Assembly: GCA_036346275.1 (NCBI GenBank)
Contig: CM070713.1
Span: 59,701,567 to 59,765,566, forward strand
Direction of reading: 5' to 3'
Length of the DNA: 64,000 bases
Source of the DNA: Otatea glauca
Taxonomy: Eukaryota > Streptophyta > Magnoliopsida > Poales > Poaceae
The notes beneath the pieces were generated by a model, which saw nothing but the letters and a program-made list of their open reading frames with translations, made no database searches and was not told where the DNA came from. How positions within the stretch are numbered: position 1 is the stretch's first letter; each line of letters opens with the position of its first letter. This document shows positions 21,798 through 33,189 of this stretch, piece by piece. Position numbers and translations under genes: made by a program.

Positions 21798-24700
21798 TGT
21801 GAGACCCTCCTTTTTATGGTACGGAATACCATAAAATAAATGTTCAAATATGCATACAGTACTAGTCCTATGATAAGTAGCTAGCACGCACATTCAAAAA
21901 ATTAATAACACATCCATACACAATATATATATTACATCTGATAATAAAGCAGTTATACATATTGTTCTTACAAGCCAAAATAAAGATGCAGTGGAAACAT
22001 TTATCTTGTAGTTTGCCTTAGCCCAGTAATCCCACAGGCAACTAACAAGGTAAACCTTAGAAAAAATCTTCGTTGAGTTCCCGTAACCTGCATTTTCATA
22101 TGACTCATCGAGGTAATCTGTTTCATCACTTAAAACAACAACAATAGCAAGATTGAGTATATTGCGTACCCAGCAAGACTTGTAGTGTATCCAATATTTA
22201 TTAGATGCAGGTTATATCAAATTGATGGCTTACTAAGTTCTTTTGCATTAAGCAATCTTGAATCGTAAAAACTGAATAGTAGATTGTAAACAGAATTTGT
22301 AAAAGAGCATTTTGTTTGATAGTAAATGACCATAAAGTAACAACTCAATTATCCATGAGTTAATAATTTGCTCACAGCCAATTATTTGCACCAAAACTAA
22401 AATGAAGACTTTCCAACAAACATTTTCGATCCCAACCTATTTTATGAAAACGTCAAACTTCTAACTATGTGATGACTTTACCAAGTGCCCATGACTGTGG
22501 GAGCGGCTTTTTGAAAAGATTTACACCTGCAGAGGTGTACTGCTTTACCCACAAGAAATGATCAACTCTTTGTGTAAGCTATTAGCACATTTCCTTTGGT
22601 ATGCCGCAGAGAGATTATGACATAACCGTTACATTATCTAGACCTAACTTTGCACCAATCCGGTGACGACAAACCCTTACGATGGCGGCAGAAGATATTC
22701 ATACAATCATTGTACTTCTTACACATTTCACACCTATGGAGCCCCACTTCTTCCTATAGAAAGGCATACACCGTTGTATCAGTAAATGTTTGTTCTATAA
22801 TCACCTCAGTGTGGATGTCCCTTCGAGCAACCTCCATTCGAAAGCTCGTACTACTACAACTTTCCAATGTGTAAAGTCAGTCGAATTAACTTAATAGGAT
22901 AAGACTATCTCATACCGGTACTTGTGGTTGTACGGTTTCCTTGGCTTGAAAACAACACAATAGTTCGATCCTTAATCCAATGCGAACGATAATCTTCCCC
23001 CACACTACGTGCAAGTCCTATGCACATTCGGCTATTGCCAATAATTGTCCGCGTTAAAACCATAGTTTTATTTTTATCAAAATAGCAACAACTTTCAATG
23101 ACATATCCACCCTTTTTAAACTATAAAGAACAACATGTTCCTTTACTAAAGCATGGCTACATATGATCATTATGCAATTGCTTATACCGAAGTTGATAAT
23201 TATGTATTGTCTAATTTTATTCTGGAGTTACCAAGGTTCTCATGTCAATGATTATTGAGGTAATCCCACAAATTTAGGCATAGTTCTACCAGTACCCACA
23301 ATATAACAATGTTTATTAAACATAGCGCATGCATAATAGTTTTGATGAAACAATATAAACACCGTGAAATAATAGGTTCAATATGATCAAAGAGGGGGTT
23401 CTTGCCTTGCTGTTTGTTGTCTGGGACATAATATGGGTTATTGGTGAAGTCGTTGTCAACGGCTTCAGAAACATCAAAGTCTACCTGTCGTTCAATGAGA
23501 AATATGTAACAAATAGTAAGCTTCAATAAGTTCATGGCCGAATGGTGGCTAAGATGTCTAGGGCTTGATTGATCTCAAGAAAAGCTTGAAGAAGCTTCAA
23601 TGAGTCCTCTAGGGTCCATTTTACTATCAGTTCGATTGGACGATGGATAGGTCAAGCCACCACCAGGCACCGGTGGAGACGAAGGGCAACCGTGGTGGTG
23701 GCGTTTTGGGTGACGAGGGTTGAAATTAGCACAGTAATAAGTTCATAGGGTGCTAAAGATGCTTCAGGACAAATGAATCAGATCATGGCTCATCGAGTTG
23801 TCCGATTGGGCTCTGCTCAAGTTTTCCCCTTTCTTGCGAGCTTTTTGGGAATCGGTGGAAATGGTGGGGTGAAAGGCTTTCGGCTAGGGCCAGAGAGAGC
23901 AAGGGTGGTCGTGGGAGGCTACGGCGAACCCTTGGTGACCTTTATAGCCGGAGGAGGCGGTGTAGTGAAGCCTGGTGCTCGTGGGAACTCAGAGGCGACT
24001 GGGGATAGTTTTGCGGCCCTGGCAGCAACATGACTCACGAGTCGATGGCCGTGGCAGAGGCGCGACAAGGTATGGGCACCTTTGGTACGCCGGGGAGATG
24101 TGGCCTTGCCGTGGCAACGAATGTGTGGGTGATTTCCTGTCGTGGCAAAGAATTGCAGGGAAAGGTGGCTTTGATCGGCTGTGTGAGGAAGAAGAAGGTC
24201 AGGATCCTGCCAGGTGGTCCCCTACTGTAAGCGGACCCCACAAGACAGAGAGACTCTAGGTCCATCCCCCCCGGTCAGCTCATCATTTCAAGCATTAACT
24301 AGCTATCAAATCGTGTCCAAATTTTTCAAAAACTTTTGTGAGTAATCATTGATAAATGATTGGAACACTATAAAAATTTCACCTCAAGATGTTATGTGTA
24401 GAATTTATAAAAATTCTGATGTTCTGCTGACCAAAATTTCCCATTTATGTTTAGATTTTTCTGAGGGTACAAATCTAGTTTAAAAAAATTTAAACTTTTA
24501 CTGAGGGTTATTAATGGTTCAAGGATAATACTAAAAAATTTAATATTATTATTCATTATATTTATTTTATAAAAAATATGACATTGCAATTTAGGGATTT
24601 CTAAAGTTTCTATTTTTGAATTTTTAAAGTCATCAAATAAGATTTATTATTTTAATAATTTTTATATAAATTAATGTAGTACTATAGATGACGTCATAAA

Positions 24701-25048
24701 TTTTTAGAATAAGATATGGTCCATACATTTTTATTAAATTCAGACACTGTCATAGTCAAGTTTCACTATTTTTGTTTTCTTATCATTATTTAATATGTCC
24801 ATATTACTTTTAAAATTGAGATACGGTTTTCTAGAGATTTCCTATATTTAAATAATATTTTTCCATAATTTTTTGCTATATCTTTTCTATTTCCATAATT
24901 TATATTTCAAGAATATCTTATTAGAAATTGTTTTTCTTTAGGGCCAAAAATCAAGAAATCCAGAAAAAACCAGAAAACTCATAAATAAATCACATTCAAC
25001 CTTTTAAAATTTTCATTTCCATTTCTTGTATTTTGAGGATGTTACAAT
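21798..25048 (-). repeat. Gypsy 3' LTR
   Basis: On the plus strand it reads TGTGAGACCC.. to ..GAGGATGTTACA, so on its own strand it starts TGTAACATCC and ends GGGTCTCACA. Blocks shared with the 5' LTR: the GTCTTGCTG(A/G)GTAC motif (near 22170), TTACACCTGCAGAGGTGTA (near 22525), and the acidic-peptide segment ending in KQQGKNPL near 23400-23500. The GC-rich part at 23640-24260 matches the promoter-proximal region. Confidence 0.8.
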
Positions 25049-25091
25049 TGTAGATCTGTTTGTTTCCATTTCTTGTATTTTGAGGATGTTT

Positions 25092-25655
25092 CCAAGACAC
25101 AGTCTGTCCTTGAGGAAGGATGGCTTGGTAATTTTCCCACCATATAGTTGCAGCTCCCTGTAACTGATAAGAAGCATACAAAACTTTCTCTCTATCATCA
25201 CATTGTGCAATGGCTAGCTTGTTCTCCACTGTACATAGCCAGTCATCTGTTTCTAATGGTTCTGATGACGAGGAGAGAGTGGCAGGCCGGGTCTTTAAAA
25301 ACTCATTCAACTTGGATACTTGCGGTGTTCCTCCATTGCCGCTTCTAGCATCGCCTTGAGAAGAAGTGTTTTGTGCTATCTGTTGGAGTAAAAGAGTATT
25401 AGTCTGCCGACCTTAATCAATCACAGCCAACACCTATGCCATGTTTGGTGGTCCTGGCAGTTGCTCTTCTAAAACATTCTCCTATACATTATGTGGGATA
25501 GGAGGATCACGTCCAGGTGCTTGGGATGAAGGGGCTCTAGCTATTGGATGTTGTGGATTAGGTTGCGCAAGCATAGGGATATCCACCCTCGGGGTGCGAA
25601 TATCCTGCGCTGCTTCACTTTCCAAAATCTGACTGAGAGATCTGGTGATTGGCAT
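25092..25655 (-). pseudogene. Gypsy gag, N-terminal half
   Basis: Starts at ATG 25655 with MPITRSLSQILESEAAQDI. After a stop and frameshift, around 25480-25350, the capsid-like retrotrans_gag region follows: FLKTRPATLSSSSEPLETDD, then CDDREKVLYASYQLQGAATI and WWENYQAILPQG. In intact elements this region forms the capsid. Here the frame runs straight into LTR sequence at 25091, so nucleocapsid, protease and pol are lost. Confidence 0.85.
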
Positions 25656-25978
25656 CCTGCAATAACATTTATTTAGACGTTGATGATAGAAAAGAGTACT
25701 AAAGTATAACAATTTTTATTCTCAAGTAACATCCCATTCCTTAATATTTAGTTTGTAATGTTATCGATCACAAGGATTATCTCATCAAAAATTTTCGCTT
25801 TAACAGCTCCAAATTTGCGAGAGAAAAGCCTTTATCATTCATTCATAGAAGGAAACTTACAGCCAAAAGTTTACAATACCAAAAGTACATCTTTTACTTA
25901 ACACACATATTTACACAAACTGACTTGCATTTTATTCTTACTACTCTAATTCTTTTTCTAAGATTAAGATACTACCAT

Positions 25979-26447
25979 CTAATTGTGAGAGTCATTGGAG
26001 ATGATCCACACACCGCCAATTACTGGGTAGGATGGTGGTGTGACAACATCACCGCTGCTCTTTGAGCTAGAAGGTAAGAGTGGGGGCTCCTGTACTCCTG
26101 CTGGCTGAAACTGGTGTAGATACTCCCGTCTATTTCCCATCCTTCGTCGCCTTGATTCCGCCTCTAGACTTTGAAATCCTACGTGGGTTCCATACAAGCG
26201 TACATATGTGCCCACATTAATATTATGCACTTGACATATTCTTCGCATGGATAGCTTGAGTTCTAAGGGTATTGTGGTGCTTTACATAATGATGTATAGT
26301 ATACTCTCTAATTTTCGTGATTGCATGAGCATGAACTTTAAAACCAATAGATGTTTGTCTTATGTCGAAAATAGGCTGATGTTTCTCTTGTCCAAGGTTT
26401 TCAGTTAGTTCTCTAACAACTTCAGTCCAATTAATGGGATTAGTCAT
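25979..26447 (-). pseudogene. Pre-gag open frame of the Gypsy element, function unknown
   Basis: Two overlapping frames joined by a single-base slip near 26260 give one continuous sequence between the primer-binding site and gag: MTNPINWTEVVRELTENLG, then VHAHAITKIREYTIHHYVKH, MRRICQVHNINVGTYVRLYG and LEAESRRRRMGNRREYLHQF. I do not recognise a characterised domain. Some plant Gypsy elements carry an extra ORF upstream of gag, and its position matches that. Role unknown. Confidence 0.5.
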
Positions 26448-26632
26448 CTGAAATTTAAAAATGAGATAAGATTAGTAATCATAATTATAGAAAAGTCAAG
26501 AGGCTACTGATAAGAAAATTAACAAATAGGCTAAATTCCATTATCGGTAGGGGATCAATTTCACTTATTATAATTTAGTTTTTATATCCTTAATTAACAA
26601 CTATGCAACCTAGGGTTTCCTACAGCCAATAT

Positions 26633-26647
26633 GGCTCTCATACCAAC
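26633..26647 (-). other. Primer-binding site of the Gypsy element
   Basis: On the minus strand, GTTGGTATGAGAGCC follows the 5' LTR end GGTCTCACA after two bases. It matches the initiator-Met tRNA-complementary consensus TTGGTATCAGAGC with one change. Confidence 0.85.
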
Positions 26648-26649
26648 GC

Positions 26650-29600
26650 TGTGAGACCCCATCCTTATAGAACGAAAAATCTACATGTGACTACTGTACT
26701 AGTCCCATGATCATTGGCTAGTACACACTGTTTACAACATCAGTATCACATCCATACACAGATTTTATTACAACCTAAAATAAGAGGTAATTATAAAGAG
26801 TTCTTTACATAATATATTACAACATAGTGGAAAAGCAAGAAGAACCAAAAGCCTTGTGGTACGCCTAACCTGACCTGTAGGCAACTGACAAGGCTAACCC
26901 TAGAAGAAGTCATTATCAAAGTCCTCGTGTCCTGCCTGGAGGTAAGAGTCATTGGGCAAGTCAAAATCTTCACCTTCTGAGGCAACGATTTAATCAAGTT
27001 TGAGTACTTATGTACTCAGCAAGACTAGTAGTGTTTCACAAATGTATATATATATTTTCATGCAAGCTTTATCAAAGATAAGGCTCTAAGGTTATTTTGC
27101 ATTGGCGTAAAAGAAATGTAAACATATGAATACGATAGATTGCAAAAGGAATTTATAAAAGCCGATAGGATTTTTATATCAAAGATTAAGTAATTGAATC
27201 CCACAACACAGTTTACCCAACTGTGAAGCCCAACAATGTCGTTCCTTTGACATAAAGTGACAGTTGCTAAAACAAGTTCCAAACCAAAACCTATTTTAGA
27301 AAATACCAAAAGTCTAACATTGAAACAACTTCACCAAGTGTCCTTGACCGCGGACACGGCTAATCGATTAGATTTACACTCCGTAGAGGTGTACAGCTTT
27401 AATCACAAGAAATGGTCAACCTCTTTTGCTGGGCCCTTTGACACACTTCCTTTAGTGTGTCGGCAAAGAGATCATACATAACTGTTACATTACCTAGACA
27501 TGACTTTGCACCAGCCCGGTGATGTTAAGCCCTCACTATGATGGTAGAAACACAAGTATATAAAACATGGTACCATAAGAACAGTCAGGCGTCATTTCTA
27601 CCCACAGCAAGGCGTACACCGTTGTACCGATATGCATTTACCTACACCGAGGTGTGGAAGCCCCCTACAAGCAAACCGAACTAGAGTGCTTGTACTATCT
27701 CCCGCCTTCCAGAGCGCAAAGTCATACTTAAGTAACTTAATAGGTTAATGCTGTCCCATTCCAGTACTTGTGGTTATACGGGTTTCTTGGATCTATAACA
27801 TCCCATTGTTCGATCCTTAATCTGACCCGGGCGATACTTCACACTACACTACGTTCAATTCCCTCTGCACATCCGGCTATTGCCAATAATCGCCTGCGTC
27901 AAAACCATAGTTTTATTTTGGGTTTTTAACCAAAATACCAGTAACCTTTGAAAGTTATACCCAACCTTTTTAAATATTTGAAACAACAAAGTTCGTTTCT
28001 TTGCATGGCTAAGCATAAGTATTATGGTAACGATTATACCCAAGGTGACATTAGGTCCTGTCTATTTTATACCAAGGTTATCAGGGTTGGCTTATTCATT
28101 CTTATTGTCGGGGTTTCGAGTCACCGGCAAGTAAATTTGTAAGTCTAAGGGGCCGCGCGCTCCCTCTCCTTGAATGGTTAGACTAAAAAGCCCAAGATGT
28201 ATACTGGTTCGGGCTGAATATCCCTACTCCAGTTCGCGTGGTGTTTATCGTATTGCTTTAGGCACAGAAGACTGCACAGTGTTCACAAGCGGGAGCTGGG
28301 GGGTTCGAACGAGAGAACGTAAACAACCTATAAGTTGAGGGATCTAGAGAAGAGGGCGAGAGAGACCGTTTTTGTTCGTTTGCCCCTCCAGAAGACCCTG
28401 CCTCCCCTTATATAGTCGGAGGGGGCAGATTACATGGAAAGTCGGGAGAGGGAAGGATGAAGACATCTATGCTAAGAGTTATGACCCTCGGTCTTGGTGG
28501 TTGGTCGACCTCCCCTTCTGCCCATGCCGGGTTGGTGGGCTCATCGAGTAGATCAGTTAGCTGCTTCATTGGGAAACAGCGCACCTGCCTTCTGCGGGCC
28601 TGACGGGCGCTGACGTCATATTGAGTCTTTGGTGCTGCCTCAGGAGGGAGCGTATCTCCATACTGTGCGTGACTGGACGATGAGACTGGAGTCTTGACTT
28701 TAGCAACCTTCGTGCTGTCTTGGGAAGGAGCCACTTGCCCCCGCACGGTCACTTCGAGCAGTCATGTCCGTAGACCACGTGGCGATGGCGCCCGGCGGAG
28801 GCCTGACACTTGGCCCTTGGCGGAGATTGCCTCAGCTTTGTTGGAGCCGGTGGGGAGTCCGACCTGTGGCGGGGCTCGGACGCCCCGTTAGGTCGGGGAC
28901 GACCTTGGAGCAGCTCGTTAGGTCGGGGTCGAGTGTCCTTTGCGGATCCGTGTGGCCTTTGGTCGGAGCTGGGCTTGGGACAGCCCGTTCGTTATTCCGG
29001 GCCGCTGGGGTACCCATTGTATGAATACTCGTCACTTATTAAGGGAAATCCATAAGCTTTACAAATATAACTACCAATGCTACCCAATATAGCCATTTTA
29101 AGGGGAATTACGCGCATGCATAATATTTTGACAAAAACAACATAAAGTAATTGAATTATTGGGTTCAACATGATCAAGAGGGTGCTTGCCTTGCTGTTCG
29201 TCACCTGGAACAAATTCAGGATCGTCAACAAGGTCATCTTCCTCACACTCAAGGACATCAGTATCTACACGTTGCATAACAGAAAATAATAACAATCAGA
29301 AAACTCCAAAAAGGGCAAGAAGAAGACAGACAGTAAAATAAACAGAATTTCACTACAAAGAATAGGAGGTTTCTTTTGTAGATTATTTATTCTTATTTTA
29401 CGAATTATAGATGCTAAAATTATTTAAGTTGTAATATTATGAACATTGTTCTTAGCATAAAATAGCATCTTCTTTTATTTAGGATTCAGATGCAAAGCAA
29501 TATATATTTGAGCTTTTAGATTAATATTGTAAATACTTTTTAAATATTCAGGTCCTATACTGGCATTCTAACTTATATGAATAAATTTTATTTAAACTAA

Positions 29601-31848
29601 GTTATTTTGTGTACATTATATTCATATAACCTTTTTATGCATTGAATTTCACTTCATTAGAAAATGATGCAAACCAACTTGAAATATAAATGTTTTTACA
29701 TATTTGAGTTCCTTTTAGCATAAGGATTCTAGAAAAAAATATTTTATCTTATTTTGACTTGATTTGCAAAAGTCACATATTGAGCATATTTTAAACCTAT
29801 AAAAAATATTTAATATTAAAAATCACACAGTGAACATTTTCAAAATATTTTTGCATATTCTGAAACTAGTTTTAAGATTTTATATGATTTTAGAAATTTA
29901 TTTCATTCAATTTGGAATTATGGTTCAAAAGTTATTGCCATTTGAATTGAATCGGTTAAAGAAATTGAACCAAATATCGAAAATACGCTTTCGCTATTTT
30001 GAAAACGGCTTTTCGGTTTTTGGCGCCAGCGTGGTTGAATCCGGCCTGCAGCCGCTGACAACATGGGGCCATAGGTCAGCAACTACGCGGTGAGGCTTGC
30101 GGCTGACAGAGGTGGCCGCCTGTCAGCGCGTGTACGCAGGAGGAAGGCGACTGACGCGTGGGCCTGCGGCTTAAAGAGGCTGTCAAGCCAAGCCCGCGGG
30201 TCAGTAACACCCATGCGCGCAGCGACTAACAACCAGGACCGATCCGTCGGTGACACAAGAATAGAGGGGCTTGGTTTTTGGTTCACCGGCGACGAACCAT
30301 CACCGGAGCGACGGAATGGGTAGCACCACGAGCATCAATGGTTCATGGTGCATCTAGGGGTGGTACCCATTCGGTCAGAGACGGTTGGGAAGTAGGCCAC
30401 CACCGTGAGGGTGCAGCGGCTGCCATGGTTGACCATATGAGAGCTCACATGCGGCCACATTTTCATCGAGGATGGCTTATGTCCCATTTTACCCAAAAGA
30501 TCAATCGGTGATGGACTGGAAGTGGCTGCCAATGGTCGCTTGAGTCGCGGAAGAAATGTGGCATTGGCGAGGCGTTGTGGCAAAAGAAAGTTGAAGATCA
30601 TGATTGATGAGTAATCTGGGATCTAGAATGATGCTTCGGGTTCAATTGATTTTGAAGATCACTCACCGATTCGATTGAATTGCTTCTTCTCCCCTTTCGG
30701 TTGTCTACTGGAATGGCAAGGAAGGAAGCTCCAGGCAGAAGTGCTGACTTCAAAGGGTGTTCAAAGAGATGAAGGGACTCATTGTGACACTGGATGAGTA
30801 CTAATAGCCGGGAGAAGTCGGTTGCGCTAGTGTTTTAACGCGAGCTAAAAACGGCGGCTGGTTCTGTGCGCAAGGGCGAGGTGGTGCGAGATCTTTTGCC
30901 AGCAAGGAGCGATGCAAAATGGCCGAGGTACGGAGCGGGAGGGCCGAGGCAATGCGTGGCAAGGTGGAGCAGTGATTTGTAACCAATTCAGCGAATTTGG
31001 TTATACACAGAGAAAAAGATCGGGAGCGAGAGAGCGCAGAGCGCTTCGATCTGGAGGAAGGAGAAGTGAAGGTAAAAATGGATGAGGGGCTGACAGTGGG
31101 GTCAAGGTCCACCGGGTAGAGACTGAGGGGTTTTCTAGTTACTTCCAACGAACGGTGCCAGCACAGTGGTCGGGCCCACTTGCCAATGAGATAGAACGAG
31201 ATAAGGGAGAAAAACTATTCGGGACAGCTCAGGTTTCGCATTAATATGGCCATCAAATCAATGAGGCAATTTTCACAAATTTTTTAATGGGGTCTAGAGA
31301 TAATTATTATCCTTCAGTAAAAATCTTAGGTTAAATTTCTTTACTGAAAAATTATAAGAATTCTGACATTACAGACTGACCAAAAATCCATTTTCTGAAT
31401 TTAATTTATTTGAGGATGAAAATGATATCAATTATTTTTTAAACTTTTTGCCCGAGGTAAATACTGTTTTGAGAATATTATGATAAATTTTTCAGCTGCA
31501 TAGAATAGTCTAATATTTTTAATAAATTATGATCATGCACTGTTTGAAGGTCAAAAGGTGTCTTTTCAATAATCATTTTGTTAGCCTTTGCATTAAAATT
31601 CATTTGTCAGATGAAATGGTTCACCTAAGTGTTCAGGATATTTAATATCAATTTTTCAAGATTTTACTTTGACCTTTTTATCTTTTTAACATTATCCTTT
31701 CATTAATTCTGTTTATTTGATTTTTCACACAGTCATAAATCCAAAGAAATTCCAATAAAACCAGTAATGTCAATAAAACTAAAAAATAATCACACTTAAA
31801 TCCAAAATATCCATTTTCATTTTATTGCATTTTTCTGGGATGTTAACC
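26650..31848 (-). repeat. Gypsy 5' LTR with a nested solo LTR
   Basis: Homologous to 21798-25048 on both sides of the solo LTR at 28106-29034. Without that insertion and one TSD copy its length is about 4.3 kb. Shared blocks: the GCTGAGTAC..GTACTC hairpin (near 27005-27030), CTAATCGATTAG (27360-27371), and the acidic segments at 26893-26972 and 29200-29290. The outer terminus reads GGGATGTTAAC instead of GATGTTACA. Confidence 0.8.
28106..29034 (-). mobile_element. Solo LTR (929 bp) inside the Gypsy 5' LTR
   Basis: Begins TGTCGGGGTTTCGAGTCACC and ends GAATACTCGTCA on the plus strand. The host pentamer CTTAT is perfectly duplicated (28101-28105 and 29035-29039). A TATA box reading GACTATATAAGG on the minus strand lies at about 28407-28417, so the LTR promoter points left. 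No internal sequence remains, so unequal recombination between two LTRs removed the body. Confidence 0.92.
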
Positions 31849-33030
31849 TGGTGATTCAACCCAGTGGAGAAACATCGATAGGAGGTTTCAAGAATTCGCT
31901 GCGGATTCGAGGAATATAAGGTTTGGATTGAGTACAGACAGAATGAATCATTTTGATAACATGAGCAGCTATCATAGCACTTGACCCGTGAATCTCTGTA
32001 TCTACAACCTTCCTCCTGGGTTATCTATGAAGCGAAAGTACATTTTATTGTGTATACTTATCCAAGGCCCGAAGCAGCCTTAGAACGATATTGATGTATA
32101 CCTGGCACCATTAGTGGAAGATCTGAAAACAATGTGGGTTCTTGGGGTACAGGTATGGGATACTCATAAACAAGATAACTTCACTTTGCACTGCCTATTA
32201 TTCTGCACTATAAATGATTATCCTGCCCTTGCTAACCTGTCAGGCTAGAGTACAAAAGGAGCCAAAGCATGTACTCACTGCTTAGATGATATCGAGAGTG
32301 TGTGGTTGAATCACTTGTACAAAACCGTATACATGTGTCACCGTATGTTCCTTCGGAGGAATCATCCATACCGCAAAATGAAGAAATAATTCGACGGAAC
32401 GAACGAAGACGGTTCAGCTCCAAAGCCTTTATAAGGGATAGATGCTCATGATATGGTTAAGAACTTGGATGTTGCGCTTGAAAAGGAACGTAAATCGAGG
32501 ACCCGTGAGAAGAGCATGTGGAAAAAGAGATCAATATTTTGGGACCTACCTTATGGGAGCACCTAGAAGTTCGGTACTGCATCGACATCATGCATGTAGA
32601 GAAGAATGTCTATGATAGCTTGATTGGTCTCTTACTAAACATTAAGGGAAAAACAAAGGATGGTATCAATGCACAACTTTACTTGGTCGAGAGTTAGCAC
32701 CGAAAGAGACCAATAAAGTTCGAACGTACTGCGAACCTGCTTGTTACACTCTATCCAAGGCCAAGAGAACTGAACTGTGCCACTGGTTGCATAGGGTGAA
32801 AGTTCCATTTGGTTACTCCTCCAACATGAAGTTCCGTCCGGTTACTCCTCCAATAGGAAGAGAAGCAAAGTTGAGCGAGAGGAACGGCTAATAGCACTCA
32901 TTGAGGAAAGGGTCAAGGAAAGGCTAAGAGCACAATTCAATGATCAGTTGAAAAGCCTTGAGGAAAGGATGGAGCAAAAGGTGGCTGCGGAGAGGCATGT
33001 ACGGAATGTGCAAGCTCCAAACGCATAGAC
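31849..33030 (+). pseudogene. CACTA transposase (tnp2, En/Spm TNPD-like) remnant
   Basis: Begins abruptly at the LTR junction with PGDSTQWRNIDRRFQEFAAD, then NIRFGLSTDRMNHFDNMSS, IYNLPPGLSMKRKYILLCIL, NDIDVYLAPLVEDLKTMW, THKQDNFTLHCLLFCTINDY, TKGAKACTHCLDD, MCHRMFLRRNHPYRKMKK and HRHHACREECL/RELAPKETNKVR. These are the successive conserved blocks of plant tnp2 transposases, which cut and join CACTA termini. The N-terminal Transpos_assoc and zinc-finger part is missing, replaced by the Gypsy element. Several stops and frameshifts occur, for example after YHST and after LNHLYKT..FRRNHPYRKMKK. The C-terminal segment at 32860-33000 is Arg/Glu-rich and predicted to be coiled coil. Confidence 0.88.
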
Positions 33031-33189
33031 GCAATTCAGCCCAACTAACTATTAGAGCAGCTGCGCGTCCGACCCTGAGACAGATGTGGACAACACCAAA
33101 TTTCCTGTCGATGATATTCGGGTAATATATATGTCTACAATGCTTATTAGATAGACATGTTGGATGTGTTAGTTAATTGTGTACACTTA

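Larger units (their letters stand above)
21798..31848 (-). mobile_element. Gypsy retrotransposon with internal deletion
   Basis: A minus-strand element. Its 5' LTR is 26650-31848 and its 3' LTR is 21798-25048. Only 1.6 kb of interior is left: primer-binding site, a pre-gag open frame and the N-terminal half of gag. The rest of gag and all of pol are missing. The two LTRs are recognisably homologous but strongly diverged. The expected terminal TGTAACATCC survives at 25048 but is damaged at 31848, and no target duplication is found, so the right edge is probably a deletion into tnp2. Confidence 0.85.

Noticed and set aside
30801..31148. 115-codon minus frame in the Gypsy 5' LTR
   Set aside because: Ser/Leu-rich text in the GC-rich part of the LTR; not conserved as a frame in the partner LTR.
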